A DNA stretch of 64,000 nucleotides from Dendrophyllia cribrosa (GCA_024195265.1 JAJLRJ010000011.1:5060861-5124860); one strand, 5' to 3'; positions 23,091 through 35,259 are shown, counted from the first letter of the stretch. The notes: a model not told the origin generated them from the letters alone. Made by a program: numbers and translations.

Positions 23091-23982
23091 CCAGCCCCTT
23101 CAAAAAACACTAACTTTAACATTTAAAGCATTCATGTTTTGGCGTATACACCTTATCCTGGCCTATCCATTCACAGTCCAAGAAGATGATCAGCTTCGTG
23201 AGTTGACCGAGTGTTATTCGAGAAGAGTCCGAACTAACAGTTTCCATTCTCCCACCGGGCACCTGATTTTGGAGTATCCATTCTAGTCACGACACGACCT
23301 TTAAACTTTTTTTCCGACAACGTTAATTGAAATAGCTGTATATTATCAATGGTAGGGAACTGTTTTAATTTGTTATTGTGTAAGTGAAAAAATAAATTAA
23401 TTGACTGATTGATTGATTAATAGATGTCATTCGACAAAGCACGTGCAGGGGAGTTAGCAGGCAGACAAGCCATGCATGATTTCAACTGGTTTTGTGTGAT
23501 CAGCCTCTTCATATAAACTGCCCGCTTTCAGTAAATGACAAATCGAGACACCAGTTGCAGCCCTGCCCCAATTGTCACCGATCGGGCCTCAATTATTAAA
23601 AGCACGCGGCAGAGAACGACCGTTCTTGTCAGCCTACGGTTAGTTTCTTAGCCATTGACCGAGGAATTGAAGAGTTTCTGCGGCAGTGAAGTGGAATCGT
23701 TCGACTGAAGGACTAAACCAAAACAACCCGTTATAAGCTTCGGCGAACAACAATATAACCCCAAGTTAGGTCAGATTAGATGATGGATCCAAATTATTAA
23801 TTATTCACTGGTTTGTTGAGTGTCAGACATCGAAAGAAAGCGCAGTGTTTTTATCGGAAGTTTTGCCTTGAAAATGCATCGTTTTACCCTACAATTCGAG
23901 ATGGATTGATCCAAGAAAGATTGTTAAGGATGTGGTGTCGGTAAGGGCAGCTTGTTCCTGCAAAATCTCCCATCATGGTATC

Positions 23983-24067
23983 ATGACGACGCGATTTAGG
24001 TGGCATACAGTCAGCTCCGCCATTTTGGTTCTAGTACTACTGGTATTGCTGATATCCACGACAAAGG
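23983..24067 (+). CDS. Gene 3 exon 1: signal peptide
   Basis: ATG at 23983 begins MTTRFRWHTVSSAILV, then a Leu/Val-rich core and ISTTKG, with donor GTAAAA in phase 1. The frame is open upstream to a GTG, but 23983 is the only ATG that gives a normal signal peptide. Confidence 0.75.
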
Positions 24068-27000
24068 GTAAAACATTATCGTTGTCATTCGTTTCCATAA
24101 AGATCCTAGTCTATACTGTAATAATCTTTAACCTCCTATAAAGAGTACCAAATTCAAGGCCGGCGTCAAATTTTCTATAATTTACATTTGTTGAGAAAAA
24201 CGTTAAAATGAACAGTACCGCATAAAAAAACTGTTCAATTGCATTCATTTGAATTGTCGCGCGGTAGGATTTCTTCAACAGACTCAAAAGTTAGAACTAT
24301 ACCTTGTACAGCATACTAAATTCCACCAAAAGAGGGTCTGCTTGATAGCTTTAATCTCGGTGACCACACTGTCAGTTTCAATCAAAGGAATTGCAGCCAC
24401 CTTGTACACCATAATAAACAATGCTACGGCAACGAACTTCTTACAAAAGCTTTTATTTGGTTTTATGATTTTAACAGCCAGACCGTACATGTCGGATTTA
24501 ACCCACAGGCTAAGCGAATGAAACCCTAGCTTATTATGAACATTCAAATAAGAGGTACTGACTTTTAGAAAATGAGATGTGGCGTTTCCTTAATATAATC
24601 TTAAAAGCTATTAAGAGTGAAAGAGTAAATGGCTATTTTTCTTAGAACAGCAGTTAAAATTTGTATATAATTCTCTGATTTTATCAATTTGCAGCTTCAT
24701 CAAATACCACTGAGAAGATAACCGCAGGACCGATCGAGTCTTGCGCCCAGAGCCCAATTCAGCAAAACGTAACGTTACGAGGTGGAATAAACGCTGGTAC
24801 TTTCAAGAAATTAGCACAGTTTGTCGCCATGCAGCTTTGTATACGGCTTTGTTGCGAAGAGAAGAACTGCGATGTGGCTCTCATGTCTGGGAAGAATTGT
24901 TACGGTGTACAATGCTTTAGCGAGGAATTATGCACGGCTATACCGGCGAAGAAAGCGCCGTCTTCGTTGATGATTTCGCATGTCACAATTAAGGGAGAAG
25001 AAGGTACGATTTTTACATAATTTTTATTTTACACAGTGTAATCAAAATAAAACAGAAAATCACCTGGCTCAAAATAGTATTAAGTTGTAGAACAATAATA
25101 ATTGGGATAACGCCGCCCGGTTTTTTGACTTTTGGAAATATAAATGGCTCATCAAGATATTAGGACCAGTTATTTAAACGAAGCTTAACTTAAACCACGA
25201 TTTAAGACAATTAATGGACCTCCACATTTGTTTATAAATTGGTCATTTTGAGCAGATAAATGCCTTTCTGGTCTGTGCTATGTATAATGTTTACAGTAAA
25301 CAACGATTAATTATTAGGTTTGGCGAAATTGAGACTGGTTTAACCGTGGTTTTGTTAAGCACCGTTTAAACTTAAAACTTTAAGCTTAAAATGTTATATT
25401 TTTCTCAGGCAGTTTCTCAGTGCTTTTAAAACCATATGCGATTGCATTTCAATCTGAACTATGGTCAGCTATCGAGAATGCTTCCATAGGGAAAATGCTG
25501 TTATTAAACACGCGATTAAACACCTCTTCACTTGACAAATTAGTGAGGCGGTTTATAACGTGATACTAAGTCACAGGCAATATATGTGATCATCTTGACA
25601 TCATGTTACTGAAAATTTACTGGATTGCTCTGAATTTTTCGTTGAAATAAACAGAGAAAAAGTTTTAAAAAACGTTCACTTTTCATATAAAAGCTATTGC
25701 ATTGCAAATTGTTTTTCTACCAAAGCCACCAGCAAAATATAGTGGCTTAGAAGCCAACGGCGTTCACAGGGTACCCCACTGAATAACCACTTTGCTTTCG
25801 TGCCTTGTTATTGCCCTGCCTGCGCCTCATTACAGTTGTTTTCACATTACTTTACCGCGCGGTGTTGCGAAGTTCGTTGGGAAATTGGGCACTAGGCTAC
25901 GAACTAGCCAATTCAACATGATCTCCTCTCCGAATTAATGATTATAGTTAATTCCGAACACTGTTCCCAGGACATTTCAGAAAAGAAGAAATAAAAAAAA
26001 ACATGTTATTTGGACTACGGGATTCGAACCCGGAACTACCGCTACTAGGAACGTCTTCTTACCACTAGACTACCGAACAACAAGGCGATGGGAAATTATA
26101 TCTGCAAGATATTTATTTGAGTCTTACATAGAATATCATTGATCTACAGTGATTAGGCCTAAGCGCTGATTTCAAATGGTTAGCTTTTTGCTGAGGTTTG
26201 GTGATCAAGCTTTTTCATTTACTTTCTAAAATTATTTTCAAGCGAGTGATTTTATAGGCTTACTAAAGGGTGTAGAATAAGCACATGAATTTTATTATGT
26301 TAAAAAATTGAGGTTTGCTCAACCAGCAGCGTGGTGGTCCAGTGGTTAGACGAGAGGATAAGTCAGCGAAGGGTCGTAGGGTCGTAGGTTCGAGTCCTGT
26401 CCGAACACTAAGGATTGTTCTTTTTCAACAAAAATGCTGATTTCCCAGAATTCCTTTCAGACTGTCAGTGTTCGGAATTAACTATAATCGTTAATTCGGA
26501 GCAATTTAAGAATTAACGATAATCGTTAATTCAGAGAGGAGGACGGGTTGAGCCAATTACGTTGCGAAGTACGGAATGTAATTGGAAACTTGGAAACGAA
26601 GTTGGCAACTTGATTCCCGCCGAAGTACGTGTTTTCACTCCTTTGTCTAAAAACCGTATCTCCGATTTTCATTTGAACTTGAAGCCAAAAACAAAACAAA
26701 AAATTCAAAATGGCGGCGCGCGGGGAATTTCAAAGCAGAAAATAGATAATTTTCATATCCAATTTTTTTACACTAAAATTTTCTTTCCACTTGTTTTTCA
26801 AAGATATGAAACTTAAACTTTATTTCCATCCATTTGTCATCAATTTGTTACAACAGCGGAGGTTTTCTTTAAGAGAAGGTAAAAGGAACTATTTGTGCTT
26901 TACATTATTTAACTTATCCGTTTTGCTAACAGGAAACAACCGCCGTTCTCATCCAGTGCCACAGAATCTTAAATGCACAGAGAGCGAGGCAGAAGATGGT

Positions 27001-28610
27001 GTAACATTGAAAGGTGGAATTAGTGCGGGAAATTTTACGGATGTCGGGACTGTGGAGAGCCTCGATTCCTGCACTCGGCTTTGTTGCGTCTCAGAGAAAT
27101 GCGATTTAGCGATGTTGATAAAAAATCATTGCTTCCTTGTGGACTGTTTCAGCAAGGAGTTGTGCAAGACCATTAAAACTGAAACCAAGAATTACCGACC
27201 TACTGTAGCGTTTGTACGACGATGGGTCACTAATGTGACTGAAGACACCGGTATGTATGCATCACGAAGTTTCTTGTTCTTCAAACTGACTGAAATGTAA
27301 AATGTAGCCCTTTGATGTCGACTTGCCCCAAGTCGCTGGTGGGTAGCCATACTCCCAGTTGCTTCATGCTACCTAAACCAGGTTAAGTCCCGGCTTTGTG
27401 AGCCTCCAGTGAATCGTGCGCGAATGTACCTTTATCTTTCTTTTAACCTTTTTACTCCCAAGAGTGCCAGAAATCAAAAATTCCAGAAAGATATCGCAAA
27501 TTTCATTTTGTAAAATTTCGAAAAACAAATGGTACCATGCAAAAGTACTGCTGAAGAGGTTTCATTTGAATGGTCACACGATAGGATTTCGTCCACAGAC
27601 TCAAAAGTTAGAACAAATGGTACCATGCAAAAGTACTGCTGATGAGGTTTCATTTGAATGGTCACACCATAGGATTTTATCCACAGACTCAAAAGTTAGA
27701 ACTACACTTCATGTCTCCCTAATTGGCTCTGAGGGTGAAAGGTGAAAGACATCCCCCTCCAGGTTTCCTCTTCTTTTCGATGTTTTTTATTTATTACTTA
27801 TTACTTGTCAATTATTTTATCTTCTTACAGCTATCACTTTGAGCAACCTCCCTACGACAAACTCCAAACTAATGTGCAAGAACAGCGACATAAAATACAA
27901 CTCGACGCTAAAAGGAGGGATTAAAGCCGGAAATTTTACGGACTTGGGGAAAATCGCCGAAATGTCGACCTGTATTCGCATGTGTTGCGGGAGAAAGGAT
28001 TGCGACGTAGCACTCATGTTGGAAGCGAACTGTTATGCGGTGAATTGTTATAATGAAGACTTGTGCCAGTCTGTCCTCGCACGCAAGTCAGGGCTGTTAA
28101 CAAATTTGAGTCCTAGACTATCGTATATAACAGCTAGAGATGAAGAAGGTGTGTAGCAAAAATAGGTATCAGCAGGGGGATAGGAGATAACCCGATAACC
28201 GATGCGATAATGCGATATTCTGTGTAATCGTATCAATAACAAAATTCTCGATTGTGATTGGTCATCCGCGCGCCTATTTCTCACGTAATTGGCGCGCGGT
28301 CACGTGGGTGTCCTATTACAGCTATCCAATTTAAACTTTTTGTAATTGGATAGCTGTAATTAGACACTTTAGTTGCGCGCGCGTCAATCAGTTGCACTTT
28401 AATGGGTTCTTTTTTGCTGTTTTCCTTCTACTTTCAAACTGATAAAAAATATCCTGGACGTTTTTAGTACAAAAGAGTCGACATAGACTTTTTAATCTTG
28501 AATTTGGTTATTGATGCGATTAATTAGTAATTGAACTTCGTATCGTACAATTCAGGGGTAATCGTGCTCGTAATTTCAAAACGTGCTCGCGCTACGCGCT
28601 CGGCCGATTT

Positions 28611-28651
<41 letters not shown>

Positions 28652-31600
28652 AGTCCAATTACTATTACAAATAAACCATCTATCTATCATCTATCTGACT
28701 AGCATCCCGTCAAGTAGGAAGTACCAATATTTTCAGTTTCTTTATGATACAAACAGCAGATATAAGAGCGAGTTCTCTGTTTAGCCTGAGGGGCGGATGG
28801 GGAGTTGAGTAATGGGGGAGTTGAGTAATGTTTCACATAAGAACTATAGTAAACTTCATTGTTCTGCGGCATTGGCTCTTTCCCACATAGAATATCTTTG
28901 ATTTCAAGAATAGAGGAGGGGCTGATGGTTTATAATTATATTTCATTATAAAAATACAATAAATCCATTTGCGTCAAATATATTTTAGGAAATGTTCGTG
29001 CTTAACCAATCAGAATAGCCGAAGACAATATCTACTAATTTTGTTTGCTTCTTTGATGAAGTTCCCCAAATACAATTTCTTTGAAAAATTGAATGTTGTG
29101 CGATTAGGTCTCAAAATACTTAAAGCCTTAAAAAAATTAGACTTAATGCACCTTGAACCTTAATTTTTTAGCGGTTTTTGAGTCTAGGCCAATGAGATCA
29201 CTAGTTGTAACAATGAAAAAAGTTGACATTCCATCGTGCATTGCCGTTCAGCGCTATCCTTCTTATGCGGATCATTACTTAAAGCCAACGCCACCAAACT
29301 TCCTGACTTTTCTTTAAATTTATTCAGTAAAAATTTGGTATGACATTTCATTGTTCAAGTGACTTGGTGTTTCCATAGCAACGAGAATTTGACAGCATTT
29401 TAAAGTCGAACTTCCTTAGCTGGTTCCCACTGGCGACGTAATCGGAAGCGGAGTCGGAGTCGAAAGCGTAAGGGCTGGTTCTCACTAGCGACGTAATCGG
29501 AAGCGCAGTCGGAGTCGGAAGCGTAAGGAACCTTACGTTCTAGTGGAAATTAAAAAACGGAGTCGCAATCGGAATCGGAAGCTCGACGGAATCGGAATCG
29601 GAAGGATCAGAAGGTTTCCTTTATTCTTCCGATTCCGCCTCTGCTTCCGTCGCTTGCTATCCGCTTCCGTCGTTTTGATTTCCACTAGATCGTAAGGTTC
29701 TTGCGATTCCGATTCCGCTAACGATTCCGCTTACGTCGCTTACGTCGCTAGTGGGAACCAAGCTTTAAGGCTCGACTCAGTTATTTTTGCCGTGGGGTGT
29801 ATGTTTTGAAATCAAAATTTCGTAGGGAAGACATGCTTCGATTGCATTCATAATTCACCAAGTCTATGAAATGTGACCAAAATTTTATGTTTAACTGGTT
29901 TGAATGCGACAGCGGAATACTACATAAAAAAGCTCGCTATGTTTTATTTTCACAGTTCTTCCTCAAAAGATTGCAATAGGAGGCGGAATGTCATGCAAAC
30001 CAAGCGTAATTTCTTATGACGTCACTCTCCGTGGGGGTCTATCCGCTGGCAAGTTTACGCCTATAGGTCACGTGGATGGCATGGAAGCGTGCGTGAATTT
30101 GTGCTGCAAGAGAAACACATGCGATATCGCTCTTATGTTGCGTGATTCGTGCTACTCGATCACGTGCGCCAGCGAAGAGCTCTGTGAGGAGGTGCCGGCG
30201 CCATCGTCTGATTTTTATCCGAGGCTGTCTTATGTCAGGAGGGACACTGAGAGCCAGACTAACAAAGGTAACTTACAAAAGACAGAGCAGTTTTCAGCTG
30301 AGTGTCGTAAAACAAAAACCAAAGTAATTACTCTGGCCAATCACAACAGACGCAGACAATCCAATGAACCAATCAGAACTCGTAGCAAATACATGTAGTC
30401 GGCGCTAAGCGCGGGAAAACTCGTGCGACCCAGTCATGAGTTGGTTTTAGTTGGTGAGCATTAGATAACATCGGGTGAAACCTGATTTCTGTGCCCGCGA
30501 GAATGAGCAACCCCCACAAACCAATTGTTTTCACTGCGACCGCTGGGCAGAAATCAGGTTTCACCCGATGTTATCTAATGCCGACCGTTTTAGTTTAACT
30601 TCTGAGTGGTTGCGAGGGTGACGCGAGATTTTTTAGCCAATCACAAAGCATGGCAATGCAAAATCAAAGTAACATTCGACACTTAATTGAACACCGCTCT
30701 ATCAACAAAGTTAATTGTGAGCACAATCTTGTTCCCGGTAAGGTCTCTTCGGCTTCTTCCCGACCCTAGGAATGATGTTGCAGTAAGCGGAAAGTGAGGG
30801 TTGAGGTTCTAATGTAATGAGGCAAACGGAACACGAGGTCTTACACGAAGTGCTCAACTCAGGAAAATTGAAATATCGTTAATCCATTAGGTTCCGAGTG
30901 GAACAAAGGGCGTGTAATAAAATATATGGTAATTTATTATTCGACACAGCATTTTAGAGTGCGAATAGGAACCAAAACGAGCGCAAAGATGGCATTCACG
31001 TTATTACATTCTATTGACCGCGCGCTAGGAAAAACACTTTCAAAAACTGAGATTAATTTTGGTGGAGATGACTGTCGCGGAATAAACAATTTATTCGACG
31101 AAAACTTGTGTAATACGGCTGCGCATTTTTACTCGTCAGTTTCTATGTTTTTGTAAAGAGTCGAAAAAACAAAAAAAAGTACTGAACTGATTAAGGCAAA
31201 AATTGGGCAGATATGAACAAAGGGTCACGTTCGCAAGATATCTACATGTATATCAAAACACGGAGTTTACTTAAGGTTACAGTGTACCTTCAGATCGAAA
31301 ATTTATTGAAAATTTTTTTTTGGCGTCAAAATAAAGTTTACAGAATGAACTTTCATCCAAAAAAAAATTATCGAAAAATAGTGAAAATTGACGGAGAAAT
31401 GACGGTATAACTTTTGTGGGCGGAGTTTGTTTATGAAGCGATATGTTTTTCTAAGCGCTGTTTTCTCAAAGTTAAGTTTTCGCTTGTTGGGGACACTTTA
31501 AAGAGCTACAACTCGAAGGGAATTTGTTCGATTTTCCTCAAATTTGGACAGAAGCTAGGCTAACATATAATCAACAAAAACATGTCGGCGAATTTCTTAT

Positions 31601-32772
31601 TTCCGAAAACTTTTTCGTCAAGAGCCATTTCCGTGCGATCACTCCAACTTTTTTTCTCCCTTTTTCGAAAATATTCTGTAACTTTTCACTGAAATTGAAT
31701 ATGGGAAATCGCCGACATGTTTTTTTAGCGCTTCGTGTCCGGAAACCCGAGAACAAATCAAATTTGCAAAATACAATAATCGCTTTGAGTTATAGCGTTT
31801 TAAAGCTGATTCGGACGTTCGAATTTAGACGTCGTAAAAAATTCGACAATTTATTTTATTACCAAATGGTTTTCATATTTAGATAGCCAGCTCTATGAGC
31901 TTTAATTTGATATCTGGGTTTAGGTATATTAAGTGTAATCTTAAGACGCTAGAGCTGTTATACTGGAGACACCCCCGAAGGTACACTGTACCCTTAAATA
32001 GGTGAAAAACGATTGGAAAAGTCAAGTCTCTTATTGCTATTATTTTTAGTCAGAAGATATTTGAAATATTAATTAATAAAATTATTTTTACTTTCTGATT
32101 TAAAACCCGGTAAAAAAAGCAGAATCCGTTCATTCCATTTTATGTCAATATGACTCATTCAGCATTTCATTCGCATGGCTAATGACAGATTAGTTTTAAT
32201 TGCAAAGGCAGGAAATAGTCCTTGAACTTTCACTAAAGCAACAAAACTTACTTCTCTTATTTTCAGAGTTTCTTAAAACCAAAGCTGAAACACAAAGCCA
32301 AACCAATAATACTCGAGATGACCTGGACACGAAGGAAGAGGGCTATTGCACGAACAGTGAGGTTATGACCAACGTCACATTACGCGGCGGGATCGCAACG
32401 GGACGCTTTCGGGATCGGGGAAAAGTCCCAAATATGAGGGCATGCGTGGAGATTTGTTGCATCTCAAAAACCTGCGATGTGGCGTTTCTGCTCAAGAATA
32501 ATTGTTTCTCTGTGACGTGCTTAAACGAAAAACTTTGCGAGGCCGTGAAGGCGCGATCGTCCATTTACAGTCCAAGGCTTGTTTACATTTACGCAAGAAC
32601 GAAGAGCGAACTTACTGTTGCTCCAGCTAAAACCCGTCGAAGTGAACGCTTAAAAAAGCGACAAAATCAAGGGCAGTTTATTGAAGACAGGACCACGAAC
32701 TTTAAGCGAACAGGTGTTAGAAACAGACTTGAACGTCAAATGCACAGAAAGGTCAACAGAAGGAGCACATAG
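23983..32772 (+). CDS. Tandem gene 3: secreted protein with five MANEC modules and a basic tail
   Basis: Six exons total 1848 nt (615 residues): a signal peptide exon, four single-module exons and a last exon with module 5 plus about 50 basic residues to the stop. All internal junctions are phase 1. No hydrophobic span follows, so the product is probably secreted, perhaps held by acidic glycans. Modules 1 to 4 lie near residues 45-130, 150-230, 250-340 and 360-440. A phase-1 GTGTTA donor at 32714 could instead splice on towards gene 4 exons. The gene 4 signal peptide exon at 36147 argues that these are separate genes. Confidence 0.75.
24695..25003 (+). CDS. Gene 3 exon 2: MANEC module 1
   Basis: Acceptor ATTTGCAG, donor GTACGA at 25004, phase 1/1. 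Contains QNVTLRGGINAGTF, IRLCCEEKNCDVALM and NCYGVQC. The GKV..M linker has become AQFVAM. Confidence 0.85.
25167..25374. mobile_element. Inverted-repeat element with GTTTAAAC-type ends
   Basis: The left arm AGTTATTTAAACGAAGCTTAA and right arm GTTTTGTTAAGCACCGTTTAAA are imperfect inverses. Related TTTTGTTAAACACCGCCTAAAC occurs near 37790, and its reverse near 39760. Confidence 0.45.
26011..26079 (-). repeat. tRNA-like sequence (pseudo-tRNA)
   Basis: On the minus strand it has an A-box-like GGTAGTCTAGTGGTAAGA and a B box GGTTCGAATCC. The outer ends do not pair as an acceptor stem, so it is a tRNA-derived repeat and not a working tRNA. Confidence 0.55.
26331..26407 (+). repeat. tRNA-like sequence (pseudo-tRNA)
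   Basis: A-box-like TGGTCCAGTGGTTAGACG and B box GGTTCGAGTCC lie about 45 bp apart, with a duplicated GGGTCGTA in between. No convincing anticodon arm or acceptor stem. Confidence 0.55.
26933..27250 (+). CDS. Gene 3 exon 3: MANEC module 2
   Basis: Acceptor TTGCTAACAG, donor GTATGT at 27251, phase 1/1. Contains GVTLKGGISAGNFTDVG, TRLCCVSEKCDLAML and HCFLVDC, then RRWVTNVTEDTG with an extra sequon. Confidence 0.85.
27305..27425. repeat. SINE-tail-like fragment
   Basis: CATACTCCCAGTTGCTTCATG and TAAACCAGGTTAAG match the SINE at about 34600-34905 and the minisatellite unit near 7225. Confidence 0.45.
27529..27703. repeat. Dispersed 88-bp satellite, two tandem units
   Basis: ATGGTACCATGCAAAAGTAC begins at 27529 and again at 27617; each unit ends ACAGACTCAAAAGTTAGAAC. 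The same unit occurs four times at about 56855-57205 and singly near 24245-24300 and 41935-41985. Confidence 0.8.
27831..28148 (+). CDS. Gene 3 exon 4: MANEC module 3
   Basis: Acceptor TTCTTACAG, donor GTGTGT at 28149, phase 1/1. Contains NSTLKGGIKAGNFTDLGK, IRMCCGRKDCDVALM and NCYAVNC. One of the most regular copies. Confidence 0.85.
28308..28367. repeat. Short hairpin repeat
   Basis: GTGTCCTATTACAGCTATCC and its near-inverse GGATAGCTGTAATTAGACAC flank an A/T spacer; probably a tiny MITE. Confidence 0.6.
28545..28644. repeat. Palindromic repeat, GTACAATTCAGGG ends
   Basis: GTACAATTCAGGGGTAATCG and CGATTACTCCCTGAATTGTA are inverted ends around GCGCTACGCGCTCG. Confidence 0.65.
29418..29764. 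mobile_element. MITE with GGTTCCCACT..CGACGTAA ends, simple internal repeats
   Basis: Left AGCTGGTTCCCACTGGCGAC, repeated once more at about 29473, and right GTCGCTAGTGGGAACCAAGC are inverses. The inside is almost wholly CGGAATCGGAAG-type 6-bp repeats and their inverse. A relative is at 11552-11715. Confidence 0.7.
29956..30267 (+). CDS. Gene 3 exon 5: MANEC module 4
   Basis: Acceptor TTTTCACAG, donor GTAACT at 30268, phase 1/1. Contains DVTLRGGLSAGKFTPIGH, VNLCCKRNTCDIALM and SCYSITC, and ends RLSYVRRD. An ATG at 29988 is internal. Confidence 0.85.
30458..30581. mobile_element. Hairpin MITE
   Basis: GCATTAGATAACATCGGGTG and its exact inverse CACCCGATGTTATCTAATGC bound a 124-bp unit; the arms extend through AAACCTGATTTCTG. 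Confidence 0.75.
31271..31997. mobile_element. 727-bp TTAA-flanked non-autonomous DNA transposon
   Basis: TTAA at 31271-31274 and 31994-31997 brackets ends AGGTTACAGTGTACCTTC and, in reverse, AGGGTACAGTGTACCTTC. TTAA flanking is typical of piggyBac-like integration. Internal ORFs of about 60-120 codons look spurious. Confidence 0.65.
32267..32772 (+). CDS. Gene 3 last exon: MANEC module 5 and basic tail
   Basis: Acceptor TATTTTCAG, phase 1, open to TAG at 32770-32772. After a linker comes NVTLRGGIATGRF, VEICCISKTCDVAFL and NCFSVTC. The end is a Lys/Arg-rich stretch with KTRRSERLKKR and RKVNRRST. Paired basic residues could be proprotein-convertase sites or a heparin-binding tail. The alternative donor GTGTTA at 32714 is phase 1. 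Confidence 0.75.
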
Positions 32773-33964
32773 AAGCTCGGCCAGTAATCATTATATAAAC
32801 ATTAGAAAGGTAATTTAAGTTTATAGTTATTTTCACCATATAAAAGAACTCTTCGGTTTTCTGTAGCAAGATAATCAATCACGTAACATCCGATAATACT
32901 CGGGGAGTATAATAGGGGATACTCGGGTTAATTTAGGTAGATACCCAATTTAGGGAAACACGATAACTCAGAATTGTGTGAACACTGATGGTTTTTATTT
33001 ATTTTTGGTAGATGGAAGTTTCATTGATACGCCATCATAACCATATCGTTTTCGTTTAGCTGGATGTTTAGGTATTGTAATTTAGCTAATACAATAGACC
33101 TCTTTAGCTTGTATGTTTTGTTTTTCAATGTCATGTGATGTTACCCAAGAGAACTGTTTCTTTTAAATTTTGTTTTCTTCACATGCATATGTATGCATAA
33201 TTCATGAAAAGACAAAGGACAAATTCCCTTGAGAACATCACATGACCTCATGACCTACATTGGGAAAACAAAACATACAAGCTAAAGAGGTCTATTAAAG
33301 CCTGGTTTCATATGTCGGGAAAATCTCAGACGATCGGAGATTTTGGGGCAGTACGCAGCTCTTACAAGGTCTTCTCTGATTTGCTGAAAAAACAATAGAA
33401 CAAACAACACAACAATGGACCCTAGCCCTAAAAACAATAGAGCTGCGTGATATACAGATCCAATGAAATTAGAGGTTGTTAAGAGCTGCGTGGTATCTGG
33501 AGATTTTGCTCTTCGCGATCGTCCCAGATTTTGCCGAAATGTCGGGAAAAACGCCGATCATCGCAGTAATCTGGGACGCGTCGCTCCCGATTTTCCCGAT
33601 TTGTCCCCAACCATCCCAGAGCTTGGCAAAATCACCATTCATTCTCAAATTCGTCAAGGACCAGGGATATGGGTCTTTACCCTTTCCAAGTGGTTTAAAC
33701 CCAATTTTTTTCTTTCGTACAAAGGTATCTGATTCAAATATAATAATTTCGTGACCAGATTAATTCAAAAAGTGCCCAATGTAGCAACTTTTTAAGATAT
33801 AGAATATAACTAATATTTGACAAAAAGGAACGTTTTACGGGGACTTTGACCACTTTTGGTCAAAACCATGCTACGCTAACTTGAATTAATATTCATTAAA
33901 TAATACTAAAACGCTAAGAGAAAGGAAAAAAACAATTCTTGAAAGTAACAAATCATAGCTTGTT

Positions 33965-33998
33965 GGTTAGGGTTGGGGTTAGGGTTACCCTAACCCTA
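33965..33998. repeat. Head-to-head telomere-like repeats
   Basis: GGTTAGGGTTGGGGTTAGGG runs directly into TTACCCTAACCCTA, so two TTAGGG tracts meet in opposite orientation. Confidence 0.8.
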
Positions 33999-34599
33999 AA
34001 ACATTTGGAAAAGAAATTAAAATACGAGAACTTAAACGTTAAGCTCACTTTTACAAGTTGCAATTCATTCAGATCCACACAATGGTGCGAAAGTGTAGCA
34101 GCTCCATTGTTTTAGGTATTGCGGCTGTTGACGTTTTAGGTCTAGGAGCCATTGATTTTTTTAGACCTTACGAGGGCTGCTACATCACACCTATGTTGGG
34201 AATTCATCATGCACAAATATGGACCATTATTTCAGTTACGGATTCTGTTGATACAAAATACTTTTGGGCTGTTGAAATGACACCAAAACCACGTGAAACT
34301 CCCTCTTTAAACCGACAGCACCCATTTGGCATTGTCGTGCAAGAAGCCTATAGTATGACGGGGTGACCCTTTAGTTATAATCATGTTCCGGCAGCCTTCT
34401 AAGCTTTGTATGAATGGATAGTGGCTGTAACGGCCAAACCGATCTTAAAATAAGCATTGATATTTTTAAATATGTTTGATACACTTTTGTACAGTATGTT
34501 TGTAACAGATATAAATGGTTTTGTATTTAAAAGAAAATGTTTAATTAAAGAAATATTGTGGGAATTGTTTGTGATTTTTGAACACGTACGGCGTGCGTA

Positions 34600-34905
34600 C
34601 GTGAAGTCGCGGTGTTGCATGTGGTCAGCCATTGGGCTTCAGATCTGACGGTCGGTGGTTCAAACCCCCCCCCCCCCGGCCCCCTCCGGGGGGTTTAAGG
34701 CCTGGTCTCGCGCTAGGTCGTCATGTTTTTTTTTTTCAGACAAGAAACTTTACTCCACATTGAATTGTCTTTCTCCACCCAGGTGTATAAATGGGTACCA
34801 ACGACATAACGCTGGGGGCAACCCAGCGATGGACTATAGGGTGATACGAAATACTCCTAGTTGCTTAATGCTATAGAAAACAGGTTAAACTCTGGCCGTG
34901 TGGGT
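34600..34905 (+). mobile_element. tRNA-derived SINE
   Basis: The head has GGTCAGCCATTGGGC (A-box-like) and GGTGGTTCAAACCCC (B box), then C-rich and T-rich linkers. The body has GGTGTATAAATGGGTACC and the tail TACTCCTAGTTGCTTAATGC. Tail pieces of the family recur near 7225 and 27350. Confidence 0.6.
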
Positions 34906-35259
34906 CACCTGTGGCTCGTGTGGGCCACCTGTGGTTCGTGTGCGCCACCATATTAAATTCGTTCGTGTTCATGACACTGGCTTAAAATTTCAATTACCTA
35001 CAATATTCATCTCTGAGCAAAAGGGACCGAAATATTTTAAACCCCGTCAAGGAATAAAAAGGAAAAAAAGGACAAGAGAAGAAAAAGAGTAGTTTAATTA
35101 TTATACAAAATCGGCTTAAATTTGTACCCAAGCAGCTCTCACACGAGAGAGTAACAAATTACCTTGCAGAATTTCAGCTTCGTCAAATTGTTTCCAAGAC
35201 AACGTTAACTCTACATTCAGTGGGAAGAATGATCCGAAACGAACACTTTACAAAATACA

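Larger units (their letters stand above)
17448..23982. other. Spacer between genes 2 and 3
   Basis: No supported gene. It holds MITEs at 17874-18191, 22039-22373 and 22983-23090, a poly-C run (19179-19194), a degenerate telomere-like stretch near 19924, a Penelope-like end near 20979 and a perfect palindrome at 22356-22403. An AATAAA at 18328 could serve gene 2. A CATATAAA box near 23509 lies upstream of gene 3. Confidence 0.45.
25927..26541. mobile_element. TIR element carrying two opposed tRNA-like sequences
   Basis: The left end CTCCGAATTAATGATTATAG and the right end (in reverse CTCCGAATTAACGATTATAG, at 26466-26501) are about 36-bp inverted repeats. A further damaged copy of the end lies at 26506-26541. 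Between them sit tRNA-like sequences on the minus strand (26011-26079) and plus strand (26331-26407). Confidence 0.65.
25004..26932. other. Gene 3 intron 2
   Basis: Contains an inverted-repeat element (about 25167-25374) and a TIR element with two tRNA-like parts (25927-26541). No exon seen. Confidence 0.5.
28149..29955. other. Gene 3 intron 4
   Basis: Contains hairpins at 28308-28367 and 28545-28644 and a MITE at 29418-29764. The ORF at 28969-29163 has no coding support. Confidence 0.45.
30268..32266. other. Gene 3 intron 5
   Basis: Contains inverted-repeat elements at 30458-30581 and 31271-31997. The ORFs at 31524-31886 lie inside the second element and have no recognisable domain. Confidence 0.5.

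Noticed and set aside
23932..24141. Longer N-terminus for gene 3 from an upstream GTG
   Set aside because: Non-ATG; the ATG at 23983 gives a normal signal peptide.
26011..26407. Two functional tRNA genes
   Set aside because: A and B boxes exist but acceptor stems do not pair and both sit inside a TIR element.
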